A stretch of DNA of 64,000 nt from Chloroherpetonaceae bacterium (lineage in GTDB: Bacteria; Bacteroidota; Chlorobiia; Chlorobiales; Chloroherpetonaceae): NCBI GenBank assembly GCA_028277445.1, contig JANQGG010000070.1, positions 1-64,000 on the forward strand, written 5' to 3'. The notes below the pieces were generated by a model. That model ran no database searches. It had not been told where the DNA came from and saw nothing but the letters and a program-made list of their open reading frames with translations. The position numbers and the translations under genes are program-made. Below, in pieces: positions 54,749 through 63,002 of the stretch. How positions within the stretch are numbered: position 1 is the first letter of the stretch; each line of letters starts with the position of its first letter.

Positions 54749-55561
54749 ATGCGTTTAAAACTTACATTGCGCCAGCTTAAACCGCTAGAAACCTTGCCTA
54801 TCAACACCGGTTATGTGATCGGATCAGCCATTTACCAAACGCTTTCGGCGTCTTCAACCACGTTTGCAACACAACTTCACAATGAAGGGTACGCCAATGA
54901 ACATCAACGTCAAAAGTTCAAACTCTTCACGTTTTCAAATCTGGAGATTCCTAAGCGGGAAATTGAGAGAAACCGAATCATTTCAAAATCCCCTGAAATT
55001 TCGTTTCTCATCAGCTCACCCAAGGAAGACTTTTTAGAACACCTGATTGCCGGCTTATTTCAGGATGGCATGCTCAGGCTTGCCGGATGCCAATTTGAAA
55101 AATCCCTTATAGAAGCTCTGCCCGATCCTGAGTTTCACTCAACCATGAATTTTATGATGCTCTCTCCGCTTACATTATCGGTACAGGAAGAGGGTGATCG
55201 GGGCAAGTCCGGTAAATATTATCTTCGCCACAACGATCCCAGGCTAGCTACTCTACTTAAGGAAAACATACTGGCGAAATACCAAATGCTACACCAAAAA
55301 CCATTTTCTTCCCCTGAGTTTGATTTTCAAATCACCTTTAATAAGTCCTTTATAGATAAGCAAAGAAAGCGAGGAAAAAGGATTGAAAAACTCATCACCA
55401 TTGCTGAAGGTACGGAGCGAGAAACCAAAGTAAAAGCAATACTTTGCCCGTTTACGATTAGCGCGCCTCCCGAACTGATAAAAATTGGCTATGAATGCGG
55501 CTTTGGCGAAAACAACGCCATGGGCTTTGGGATGGTTAAAGAAATGATAGATGATAAGTGA
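54749..55561 (+). CDS. cas6: CRISPR pre-crRNA endoribonuclease Cas6
   Basis: 270 residues, a typical length. It processes CRISPR transcripts into crRNAs. The N-terminal RAMP fold starts MRLKLTLRQLKPL; the glycine-rich loop near the end reads CGFGENNAMGFGMV, the Cas6 signature. FMMLSPLTLSVQEEG (~133-147) is another family element. Possible catalytic His residues lie at LHNEGYANEHQ (~43-53). It is separated from the rest of the cas genes by a toxin-antitoxin pair and a WYL regulator. No CRISPR array is in the window. Confidence 0.92.
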   Translation: MRLKLTLRQLKPLETLPINTGYVIGSAIYQTLSASSTTFATQLHNEGYANEHQRQKFKLFTFSNLEIPKREIERNRIISKSPEISFLISSPKEDFLEHLIAGLFQDGMLRLAGCQFEKSLIEALPDPEFHSTMNFMMLSPLTLSVQEEGDRGKSGKYYLRHNDPRLATLLKENILAKYQMLHQKPFSSPEFDFQITFNKSFIDKQRKRGKRIEKLITIAEGTERETKVKAILCPFTISAPPELIKIGYECGFGENNAMGFGMVKEMIDDK

Positions 55562-55597
55562 TAAGTGATGAGTGATGAATGATGAATGATGAATTAT
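55551..55597 (+). repeat. Short GATAAGTGAT/GATGAAT repeat run after cas6
   Basis: The cas6 end runs into a string of GATAAGT and GATGAAT units. A similar sequence in reverse orientation lies at ~56495-56535 on the far side of the toxin-antitoxin pair, so the two may be ends of an insertion. Confidence 0.45.
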
Positions 55598-55782
55598 GCT
55601 CAAGTACGTTTTCGGTAAATTTCTTTTTTTTCTCCCCCAGAGTCCGACTTAGCTGTATCCTTAATGAATGATTTATCAAAAATGATATATTGCGTTATAT
55701 TGTTATAAATGTTTGCTGCCAACATAATGGGTGGTTAAGATGAATAAATTCATTTAATACGTTTATATAATTAATCATAATA

Positions 55783-56025
55783 ATGAATGCGTTTAAATAC
55801 TCAACTGTAATAAAACCTGAAGGTATTATTAAGATTCCGGAATTGGCGAAATTAGAAAATCAGGAAATCGAAATTATAGTTATGCTTAAAACTAAAGCCG
55901 CTCCAAAACAGTCAGAAGATTTTGCCAAATCTTTTTCATCCAAATGGCGCGGTTTATTAAAGGAGGTGGAAATTCACGACTACAAATCAAACAGAATTGA
56001 ATCAATTATTCAAAAAAACTCATGA
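55783..56025 (+). CDS. Antitoxin-like protein of a PIN module
   Basis: 80 residues. It starts FKYSTVIKPEGIIKIPELAKL, a strand pattern close to AbrB/Phd-like DNA-binding antitoxins, and ends in a charged toxin-binding tail (SFSSKWRGLLKEVEIHDYKSNRIE; quoted: SKWRGLLKEVEIHDYK). The stop overlaps the next start by ATGA, as usual for such pairs. It lies between cas6 and the WYL regulator, with repeat remnants to either side, so it was probably inserted into the cas locus. Confidence 0.75.
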   Translation: MNAFKYSTVIKPEGIIKIPELAKLENQEIEIIVMLKTKAAPKQSEDFAKSFSSKWRGLLKEVEIHDYKSNRIESIIQKNS

Positions 56026-56441
56026 TTATTGTATTATTAGATACCAACATCATACTTGATTTTCTTCTTGAGCGTAAACCCTTCATTGAGCAATCTGAAA
56101 AAATTCTTCAATTATCATTCGATAATAAAATAAAAGCTTATATATCTGCAACAACAATTACTGATATATATTATATCATTCAAAAAGAAATAGATAAAGA
56201 AACAGCAAAAAACTTTATATCAGAAGTATTAAAATTTATTGACATTGCGTCAGTTGATAAATTAGTTATTGAAGAAGCGTTAAATTCATCTTTAGACGAT
56301 TTTGAGGATGCTGTGCAAGAAAATACAGCGCTCCATCATAATTTCAATTATATAATCACAAGAAATATACATGATTATAAAACCTCAAAAATAAAAGCTC
56401 TAACCCCTTCCAAATTTTACAATGAAGTAGATATTGCTTAA
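56022..56441 (+). CDS. PIN-domain toxin (VapC-like)
   Basis: 139 residues, the usual VapC size. VLLDTNIILDFLLERKPF at the start holds the first acidic residues; SATTITDIYYIIQKE and DDFEDAVQENTAL (~94-106) supply the others, and YIITRNIHDYKTS follows. It likely cleaves RNA (tRNA or rRNA) unless held by its antitoxin. The reading frame is intact. It overlaps the antitoxin gene by four bases. Confidence 0.88.
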   Translation: MIIVLLDTNIILDFLLERKPFIEQSEKILQLSFDNKIKAYISATTITDIYYIIQKEIDKETAKNFISEVLKFIDIASVDKLVIEEALNSSLDDFEDAVQENTALHHNFNYIITRNIHDYKTSKIKALTPSKFYNEVDIA

Positions 56442-56598
56442 TCAAGTATTATTTCAACTCATTACAAAATTTCACCCCAATTCAAAATTCTTTGTCCATA
56501 ATTTATCATCTATCGTACATCATTTATCATAAATTTAGCGTATTGGACATTCTGTGTCTGACCAACCTCCGTATTATTAACCCGGTAAATCAATTTTT

Positions 56599-57573
56599 AT
56601 GAAAAACACGCGCAGCATCTACCATCGCATGAAGATCATTGACGATGCCTTAAGGCAAAATGCCTTTCCGAATTGTCGCTCGCTTGCCGAGTTGCTGGAA
56701 GTCAGCCAAAAAAGTATCCAACGCGATTTGGAGTATATGCGCGATATGCTTGGCGCCCCGATTCGTTACAATCCTCAAAAAAGAGGGTACGATTATTCGG
56801 AGAGCGGCTACTACTTACCGGCTGTTTTTTTAAAGACACAGGAAAAACGCGCGCTTCGGGTGTTAAAACAAGCCCTGAAGCCTTACAAATCCACGCCCTA
56901 TTTTTCTGAAATTAAACAGGCTGTAGATAAAGTGTTTGAATCCCTGCCCATTACACTGTTTGAAGATACAACCCAAGACCTTGTCTCTTTTGAGCCGCCT
57001 CCAAGCGCTGAGGTTGATAAAATGATTTTCCAAACGATTGATCGGGCGGTTCAGAACAAAAATAAGATAACGATGACTTACTACTCTGCTTCATCCGATC
57101 AAACCAACTGGCGAACCGTCCATCCCTACCACCTTCACCATGTGCAAGGCGTTTGGTATGTGATTGCGTTTTGTGAAACCCGGAATGCGGTTCGCTCTTT
57201 TGCCTTAAGCCGGATTTCACATGTAACGCTATCAGAACATACATTTCAACCCGATGATGAATTTAATTTGCATGACTATTTAAACGATGCGTTTGAGATG
57301 GTGCGCCAAGAAACGCCAATGCAGGTAGAGTTAAAATTTTCCGCATACCAGGCGCGATGGATTCGCGAAAGAGTCTGGCACGCATCCCAGGAACTCTTGC
57401 CTCAGTCTGACGGCTCTTTAGTTGTAAGGTTTAAAAGTTCGGGTTTGGATTCTTTAAAGCGATGGATACTGCGCTACGGGGCTGAAGTGGAAGTTCTGCA
57501 GCCCGAAGAACTCCGCCGGGCTATCCGAGATGAAATCCAAAAAATGGGCACGCTATACGAAGAGCAGGTTTAA
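56599..57573 (+). CDS. WYL-domain transcriptional regulator
   Basis: 324 residues. A DeoR-type helix-turn-helix occupies the first ~70 (RSLAELLEVSQKSIQRDLEYMRDMLGAPI; quoted: LAELLEVSQKSIQRDLEYM). The WYL domain follows at ~145-215, with YYSASSDQTNWRTVHPYHLHHVQGVWYVIAFC (quoted: WRTVHPYHLHHVQGVWYVIAFC shortened to WYVIAFC). A WCX domain ends the protein. WYL proteins bind nucleic-acid or nucleotide ligands and often control CRISPR or defence operons. Position next to cas genes suggests this. The spacer after it holds palindromes that might be operators. Confidence 0.9.
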   Translation: MKNTRSIYHRMKIIDDALRQNAFPNCRSLAELLEVSQKSIQRDLEYMRDMLGAPIRYNPQKRGYDYSESGYYLPAVFLKTQEKRALRVLKQALKPYKSTPYFSEIKQAVDKVFESLPITLFEDTTQDLVSFEPPPSAEVDKMIFQTIDRAVQNKNKITMTYYSASSDQTNWRTVHPYHLHHVQGVWYVIAFCETRNAVRSFALSRISHVTLSEHTFQPDDEFNLHDYLNDAFEMVRQETPMQVELKFSAYQARWIRERVWHASQELLPQSDGSLVVRFKSSGLDSLKRWILRYGAEVEVLQPEELRRAIRDEIQKMGTLYEEQV

Positions 57574-57734
57574 AACCGAAGGGCTGGTTTTAAACCCAAC
57601 CAAACAACCATGCGCAAAGCGCCAAAGGGCAGACCTATGTGTCTGCGAATGGCTGGTTTAAAACCTGCCCACGTCCAAACGAAACCTGCCCAAACCAAGA
57701 AGGTACGCGCGAGAAGGTGGGTTTGAAACCCACC
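57567..57734. repeat. Four GGTTT-AAACC inverted-repeat units after the WYL gene
   Basis: Units at 57567-57577 (overlaps the WYL stop), ~57584-57597, ~57651-57665 and 57716-57734. The last is the best: GGTGGGTTT-G-AAACCCACC. Sequences between differ, so this is not a CRISPR array (spacings are irregular). They could be operators, or dispersed repeats like those used elsewhere in intergenic regions. Confidence 0.6.
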
Positions 57735-57840
57735 CAGCCCAAACACAAATGAAAAACAGACCTATGCAACAGCCAATACATGCATGACTGATCTGTGGAA
57801 TAAATCAGGAAAAATCAATAACTAAAACCGCTTACAAAAA

Positions 57841-58506
57841 ATGAAACACACAATAAAAATCATGTTCATTGGGTTGATGCTCTCGGCATGTGCCGCGCCA
57901 ATCTACAACCTCACTAAAACGCAATATGTCCATCAGGCCTTTAGCGCTGAGCAACTACAAAACGGCGGGCTTTGCCTTTTGCCAATTACAGCCGGAGAAG
58001 GCCAGGAAGGATATCGCAGGCCGCTTGGCAACTTTATGAATCAATACCTGACACAATCTGTTGATAGCGCTAAAAATTTAACATGGCAGGAAACAATGCA
58101 GAAATTGAATGACAACAATAAGGTATCTATTTATGAATCCATCATCATGAGCTATCAAAAAACATCTATTTTGAATAAGGAAAAACTAAAACAATTAAAA
58201 ACCACCCTGGAGGTCGACTTTGCTTTGTATTGCTCCCTTCAGGATTTTTCTGAAAAAACAGAAACTTCTTACAATTTTTTTTCTGGTTATAGCACCAATA
58301 AAACTGCAAATGTACAAGCGCATTGTTTGGTTATTAATCTGAATACCGGGGATGTTATGCAGGAAATCATCGGGCGGGCTAAATCCGTGGGGAATGAAAT
58401 GTCTTATAACAGAGAGTACGATCAATACGCCGATATTCTAGCCAGGGCCGTTCTTTCGCAACTTCCGGGATCAAAAGTTCAACCTCCCGATGAAAAAACC
58501 TTGTAA
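57841..58506 (+). CDS. Lipoprotein of unknown function within the cas locus
   Basis: 221 residues. The start MKHTIKIMFIGLMLSACAAP has a signal peptide and a lipobox (LSAC), so it should be lipid-anchored in the envelope. The mature part has phrases QHVYHQAFSA-like (TQYVHQAFSAEQLQNGGL), YRRPLGNFMNQYLTQSV and LVINLNTGDVMQEIIG, which recall small envelope lipoproteins that belong to no named family I know. It is unusual between a regulator and CRISPR effector genes; it may be an unrelated insertion. Confidence 0.7.
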   Translation: MKHTIKIMFIGLMLSACAAPIYNLTKTQYVHQAFSAEQLQNGGLCLLPITAGEGQEGYRRPLGNFMNQYLTQSVDSAKNLTWQETMQKLNDNNKVSIYESIIMSYQKTSILNKEKLKQLKTTLEVDFALYCSLQDFSEKTETSYNFFSGYSTNKTANVQAHCLVINLNTGDVMQEIIGRAKSVGNEMSYNREYDQYADILARAVLSQLPGSKVQPPDEKTL

Positions 58507-58602
58507 GGGTCATTCTCTGAATCAGCCTTTGATGATAGGTGAGATACCTCGGCCTGTCCCGATACAAACGCTTGCATTTCATCCAAAAAAACGATAAAAT
58601 TT

Positions 58603-58788
58603 ATGAAACGACCCTATAAGAAAAAGCTAAAAATTGTGACTAGCCCCGCTCGTTTAAATACAGACTTTTCCATTACCCTGGAAAGCCAAATAAAAAAAGA
58701 AAAAGATATATCGCCTGTGCTCGATTCCGTTCCCGTCAGGCTGATTGTGGTTCAGGGGTGGGAAGAAATCCCAGCTAAAAATAAATGA
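58603..58788 (+). CDS. Possible 61-residue small protein ahead of cas8
   Basis: Starts with ATG at 58603 and stops eight bases before cas8. MKRPYKKKLKIVTSPARLN at the start is very basic; then QIKKEKDISPVLDSVPVRLIVVQGWEEIP. I do not recognise it and see no Shine-Dalgarno. Length and place next to cas8 are the only arguments for it being real; it may be chance. Confidence 0.35.
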   Translation: MKRPYKKKLKIVTSPARLNTDFSITLESQIKKEKDISPVLDSVPVRLIVVQGWEEIPAKNK

Positions 58789-58796
58789 TTTAAAGC

Positions 58797-61055
58797 ATGA
58801 TAAAATTTCAATACACAGGAAATCCATTTGTGGATACTGGACTTGCTGTAATGGTTGCAATTTCTGATAAAGAAACACTTAGCGAAATTAATGAAAATGA
58901 CTTTGAATCAATATTTCATGAAGCTAAATGGCTGGGCATTACAAATCGTAAATTGAAAGCTACTAATTCAGTTATTTTAAATAATCCATTATTACAAAGC
59001 GGTTATACAAAAGAGAAAACCATATCAACTGCAATAAAGGAAAAACACAAACTTCTTAAAAAAAGAGATGACTTGAATGAAAAGTTAAATAATATCAAAT
59101 CTGATAAGTTGGATATTATAAAAAATGAGATTTCCCTTATTACTCAAGAATTTGATGGTGCTTCTAATCAAAAAGAAAAAGATAAGTTAAAAAGAAAACT
59201 TGGCAAAAAAGAAGAAGCTTTTGATAAAGAAGTTCTAAGAATAGAAAAACAGAAAAATAAAATTAAGAATCAAATAATTGAAGCTGATAGTGTTCTTTCT
59301 GTTTATGAAAATAGAATTACTAACAATTCAGATAGAGGGTTGATTCAATACAGCGCAATTTTAGAGGCACTGGCAAATGATTTTCTTTCTAATGATAAAC
59401 AGGATGTTCCTTTATGTGAAGTCACAGGTGTATATCCTGCTACGCAAATATTCAACTCATTAAGTGATATTATTACTAAAAAATTTTTGCTTACTTCTTC
59501 AGAAATTAAAAAGACGTATGATTATCAAATTGGCCGCGATTGGTTTCCCTTGGCTGGAAGTTTAGGGAATGATGCGCAAGCATTACCGGCAGGTAGTCGA
59601 AGTCCTCATATCAGTGCATTAGCTATTTTAGCCGCACAGCTTTTGCCAATGGGCGTTATTTCTGTTAAGCGTTTCGTCAAAGGTGAGGCCAAGTCGTTTT
59701 TAGTTTGCTTACAGTTTAATATTCCTGAGGTTAATGAGTTGATTGTAAAAAGAATTTATGAAGATGTTCATAGCAAAGTTCAGTTGGCAAGCGAAAGGAA
59801 TAAAGTTAAAACTATCGGTACCGGTAAAGGATCAAAATCATTAAGTCTTTTTTTAATAGAACAACTTAAAGAACTTTCTATTCACAAAGAGTATCATAAC
59901 ATTGAACATCTTCATCTAAATGTTTGGCTATTCTCAAACTTCGGTACCGGCGCCGATTGTGATTATTTTGAAGTCCCTAATGCTTCATTAAAGTTTCTGA
60001 TTCAGGCTTCAAAAACATTTCATGAGGAATTGCATGAAATGTTATTACAAGAATCAAATAAAACCATATCCTTGCTGGAAGCTATTGAACACCATGAAGA
60101 TTACATGCCGCTTTATCCATATAAAAACAGTAAAAAAGTCGCAAAAACACTTCTTGCCAAGGCAAGTAAAATACTTGAGAATTATGATGAGGATGAACAT
60201 GATGAATTAACAGAAGCTACACTTGAGAATACAAAAATTGCCAAACGCAAAACATTGGTTGAACAATTACAAGCAAAACTAAAGAACTTTAAAAAAGATA
60301 AAACCCTAAAAAGTGAGATTCAAATTCTTATCTCTGAAATCGAAAAAAGCCAAAGTCGACCTGCATCAAAAGAGTTGTTCAAGCTTTACCAAACTCAAAT
60401 AGTCGGGAGAAATGTTAATGCGCTTATTGTTGCAGAGCGAATAGCTTTGTACTTAAAAACAACAATGATAACAGATAAAGAACAAACACTTATAGAGAAA
60501 TGGATAAATAACGATAGGGATAAGAGATTTCGTAAAGAAATACAATTCCGTGTCAAAGAAAAAATTATAGAAATGGCTTTTGCAGGAAAAATGACACTTT
60601 ATGATTATATCAACCTTTTTCCTAAAGAAAATATAATGCCTCTAAAAACATCGTTTTTTGGCTGGAATTATATTTGGTTTTATTTAAATCATGATAATTT
60701 AGATGATTCACTTCCTAATCCTTCAGGAGATCACACAATGTTTACACATCCGAAAGTCAATAAATTTGCCGAAGATTATTTTGATTTTTGTCTTAATGAA
60801 AAGAATTATAGCAAAAGAAATTTTGAAAAGAAAGTATTGGAGTTATTTCAAAAAAATCAAATTACTCCAAGAATAATGCAAGAATGGTTTTGTGAGTTGG
60901 CTTCAAAATATGAAGGTTATACTTCTGAAGAATGGGATGATTTATGTAAAGACGAAAACGGATATGATGCAATCTATGAAATTCGCTTTCAGTTAAGGTT
61001 ACACTTTATAAATCTTTTTCGCGAGTTCAATTGGAAATCAACAATAAAAAATTAA
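58797..61055 (+). CDS. cas8: Type I-B Cas8 (Cst1/Cas8b-like), with coiled-coil insert
   Basis: 752 residues. The start FQYTGNPFVDTGLAVMVAI matches the Cst1/Cas8 group, in which this large subunit recognises target DNA in Cascade. Residues ~80-165 are a highly charged coiled coil (KEKHKLLKKRDDLNEKLNNI, KEKDKLKRKLGKKEEAFDKE), and a second charged helix lies at ~490-540 (AKRKTLVEQLQAKLKNFK). The family often has two CxxC pairs; only one short Cys site (LCEVTG, ~207) is seen. Position ahead of cas7-cas5-cas3 supports the assignment. Confidence is lower for subtype than for the role. Confidence 0.8.
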   Translation: MIKFQYTGNPFVDTGLAVMVAISDKETLSEINENDFESIFHEAKWLGITNRKLKATNSVILNNPLLQSGYTKEKTISTAIKEKHKLLKKRDDLNEKLNNIKSDKLDIIKNEISLITQEFDGASNQKEKDKLKRKLGKKEEAFDKEVLRIEKQKNKIKNQIIEADSVLSVYENRITNNSDRGLIQYSAILEALANDFLSNDKQDVPLCEVTGVYPATQIFNSLSDIITKKFLLTSSEIKKTYDYQIGRDWFPLAGSLGNDAQALPAGSRSPHISALAILAAQLLPMGVISVKRFVKGEAKSFLVCLQFNIPEVNELIVKRIYEDVHSKVQLASERNKVKTIGTGKGSKSLSLFLIEQLKELSIHKEYHNIEHLHLNVWLFSNFGTGADCDYFEVPNASLKFLIQASKTFHEELHEMLLQESNKTISLLEAIEHHEDYMPLYPYKNSKKVAKTLLAKASKILENYDEDEHDELTEATLENTKIAKRKTLVEQLQAKLKNFKKDKTLKSEIQILISEIEKSQSRPASKELFKLYQTQIVGRNVNALIVAERIALYLKTTMITDKEQTLIEKWINNDRDKRFRKEIQFRVKEKIIEMAFAGKMTLYDYINLFPKENIMPLKTSFFGWNYIWFYLNHDNLDDSLPNPSGDHTMFTHPKVNKFAEDYFDFCLNEKNYSKRNFEKKVLELFQKNQITPRIMQEWFCELASKYEGYTSEEWDDLCKDENGYDAIYEIRFQLRLHFINLFREFNWKSTIKN

Positions 61056-61066
61056 GGGGGAAAATA

Positions 61067-62323
61067 ATGTCAAAACAAATGACTCATATAATCGGGACTT
61101 TTCTTATCTCCGGGAATGGAGCTTTCCTTAACAGCCCCGGAATAGAAAATGACGTTACTGTTCCTAAAACATTTTATACTCTTGATGAAAGAGGTAAACA
61201 AGTTCGTGTGCCTTATGTATCTTCACAAGCATGGAAGCGATGGTTACGTGAAACATTCAAAGAAGAAAATCCGGAAGAGCCTCAAGCAAATATTAAAGTG
61301 CTACAGGTTGATGAAAAAAAACATACGCCAAAGAAAATAGGAACTGATATGAATCCTATTACATGTATTGAAGATGACATTTTTGGTTATATGAGGACTG
61401 AAAAAAAGGATAAAGATGAAGGTGATAATACTGGTGAAAACGATGAAGATAATGATACCTCAGTTAATACAGGTGAAAAGGAAAAGAAGAAAAAAAATAC
61501 AGTTAAACCGTTGGTACGGACATCACCTTTTCAAGCCTCAATTCTTGCTTCTATTCGAAAAATTGCAAGCAGAACACAAGATGAAGGATGGGTTAAGCCT
61601 ACAGGCGCAACTCAAGAAATTATCGACAAGAACATTGAGTATACCACTGATTCATTACCCTATAAAACTGAATTTTATGATACAAACCTTCAAGGAATTT
61701 TCGGTTTGGCTTATCATCGGTTAGGGGTATTTAGGAACGAAGGTGATAGAATAGAATTAGATGTTAAATTGGCAGAGCAGTGTTTAGAAAAAGGAGATAT
61801 TAAAAGAATTAACGGTGAAAGTAAAATTTATGAATTGGTCAATAATGATAGAAAAGAAAGAACCTCAAAAATATTAAAAGCGCTTGTAAATATGAGAGGT
61901 GGCGCGAAACAAACGGCTTTTGCAACTCCGGTTCATCCACAAGTTATCATATTGGCCGGTTTAAGCTGCGGAAATCTCATCTTTAATAACCTATTTAAAG
62001 ACACAGTTGACGGCCCCATATTAAATATTGAAGCTCTAAAAGAGATTTTGAATGATTATAAAGACAGATTAGCAACAAAAGTATACATCGGTGTAAGAAC
62101 AGGATATTTAAACCCTGAAAATGAAAAACGTTTAAAGTTTATTTCAAATCATAGTATTCAGCAAAATTTAGCAGAAAAGAAAGATGAAACAGAGAAAATA
62201 GAAACTTGGGGTGAAGGTATAACCGTCATTATAACAACTCCAATTCAAGCTGTTTCTCAATTTATAAATGAATTACCTGAAAAGGGATTAGAAATTAAAG
62301 TAGAAAAGAATGAAGCCGATTAA
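61067..62323 (+). CDS. cas7: Type I-B Cas7 (Cst2/DevR family)
   Basis: 418 residues from the ATG at 61067, with a strong AAGGGGG Shine-Dalgarno six bases upstream; an earlier in-frame codon (61031) lies inside cas8. It forms the crRNA backbone of Cascade. IIGTFLISGNGAFLNSPG and VPYVSSQAWKRWLRE (~48-62) are family motifs; IEDDIFGYMR is followed by a charged linker (~111-147) before VRTSPFQASILASI. Such a linker is not usual at this length. It overlaps cas5 by 14 bases. Confidence 0.9.
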   Translation: MSKQMTHIIGTFLISGNGAFLNSPGIENDVTVPKTFYTLDERGKQVRVPYVSSQAWKRWLRETFKEENPEEPQANIKVLQVDEKKHTPKKIGTDMNPITCIEDDIFGYMRTEKKDKDEGDNTGENDEDNDTSVNTGEKEKKKKNTVKPLVRTSPFQASILASIRKIASRTQDEGWVKPTGATQEIIDKNIEYTTDSLPYKTEFYDTNLQGIFGLAYHRLGVFRNEGDRIELDVKLAEQCLEKGDIKRINGESKIYELVNNDRKERTSKILKALVNMRGGAKQTAFATPVHPQVIILAGLSCGNLIFNNLFKDTVDGPILNIEALKEILNDYKDRLATKVYIGVRTGYLNPENEKRLKFISNHSIQQNLAEKKDETEKIETWGEGITVIITTPIQAVSQFINELPEKGLEIKVEKNEAD

Positions 62324-63002
62324 ATTACTAAATGTGCTAATTAGCGGATGGACAGCGACATTCCGTATTCCTTTTCTTTATTCCGGTACGGGAATTACAT
62401 CCCCTGTGCCGCCGTATAGCACGATATTGGGTATGATTGGCAACATATCGGCACGTGAGATCTATCCGAAAGACGTAGGGAAAATCGGATATATCTTTCG
62501 AAGCGAAAGTATTGCATCGGATTTGGAAAGGACAGTGAGATACTCTGTTGATAAAGGCGTTTTCTCACTTAATGATGAAAAGAAAAGGTATGGTATTGTC
62601 AATCGTCAATTTCACGTCAATCCGATTTTAGAATTATACTTGCAAAATCTGGATTTAAAAGAAGTTTTTGAAAATCCGAAAAATCCTCCGGCATTAGGAC
62701 GTTCGCAGGATTTATGTTGGATTGAGTCGGTAAAAGTTGTAGAGGCTAACGCTGTTGAATCAGCTCCAATAAGCGGAACCTTGCTACCTTTTCCTCACCC
62801 GGGAGCAAGTGGATTAATTCTTGTCTTACCGGAATACTTTAGTAATAATAAAACCGGCTTTACTCGCACAACTGAAAAAATGGGACGATTCCAAGCCGTA
62901 AAATATGATGCTAACGCATCGAATCTTAAGGCTGTTCGTCCCAATAGTTTTTACTCAATTAATGAATCTGATAAATATATCTATCTCCATTCTTTTACAT
63001 GA
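62310..63002 (+). CDS. cas5: Type I-B Cas5
   Basis: 230 residues. Cas5 caps the 5' handle of the crRNA in Cascade. The N-terminal LNVLISGWTATFRIPFLYSGTGITSPVPPYSTILGMIGNI (quoted: WTATFRIPFLYSGTGITSP) is typical of the Cst/Tneap-type Cas5, and the C-terminal part includes PISGTLLPFPHPGASGLILVLP. The start codon lies inside cas7 and its stop overlaps the cas3 start (ATGA), so all three are translationally coupled. Confidence 0.92.
   Translation: MKPIKLLNVLISGWTATFRIPFLYSGTGITSPVPPYSTILGMIGNISAREIYPKDVGKIGYIFRSESIASDLERTVRYSVDKGVFSLNDEKKRYGIVNRQFHVNPILELYLQNLDLKEVFENPKNPPALGRSQDLCWIESVKVVEANAVESAPISGTLLPFPHPGASGLILVLPEYFSNNKTGFTRTTEKMGRFQAVKYDANASNLKAVRPNSFYSINESDKYIYLHSFT

Noticed and set aside
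57574-57840. Possible CRISPR array in the spacer with GGTTT-AAACC units
   Set aside because: The units are inverted repeats of varying length and irregular spacing, not a direct repeat with equal spacers.
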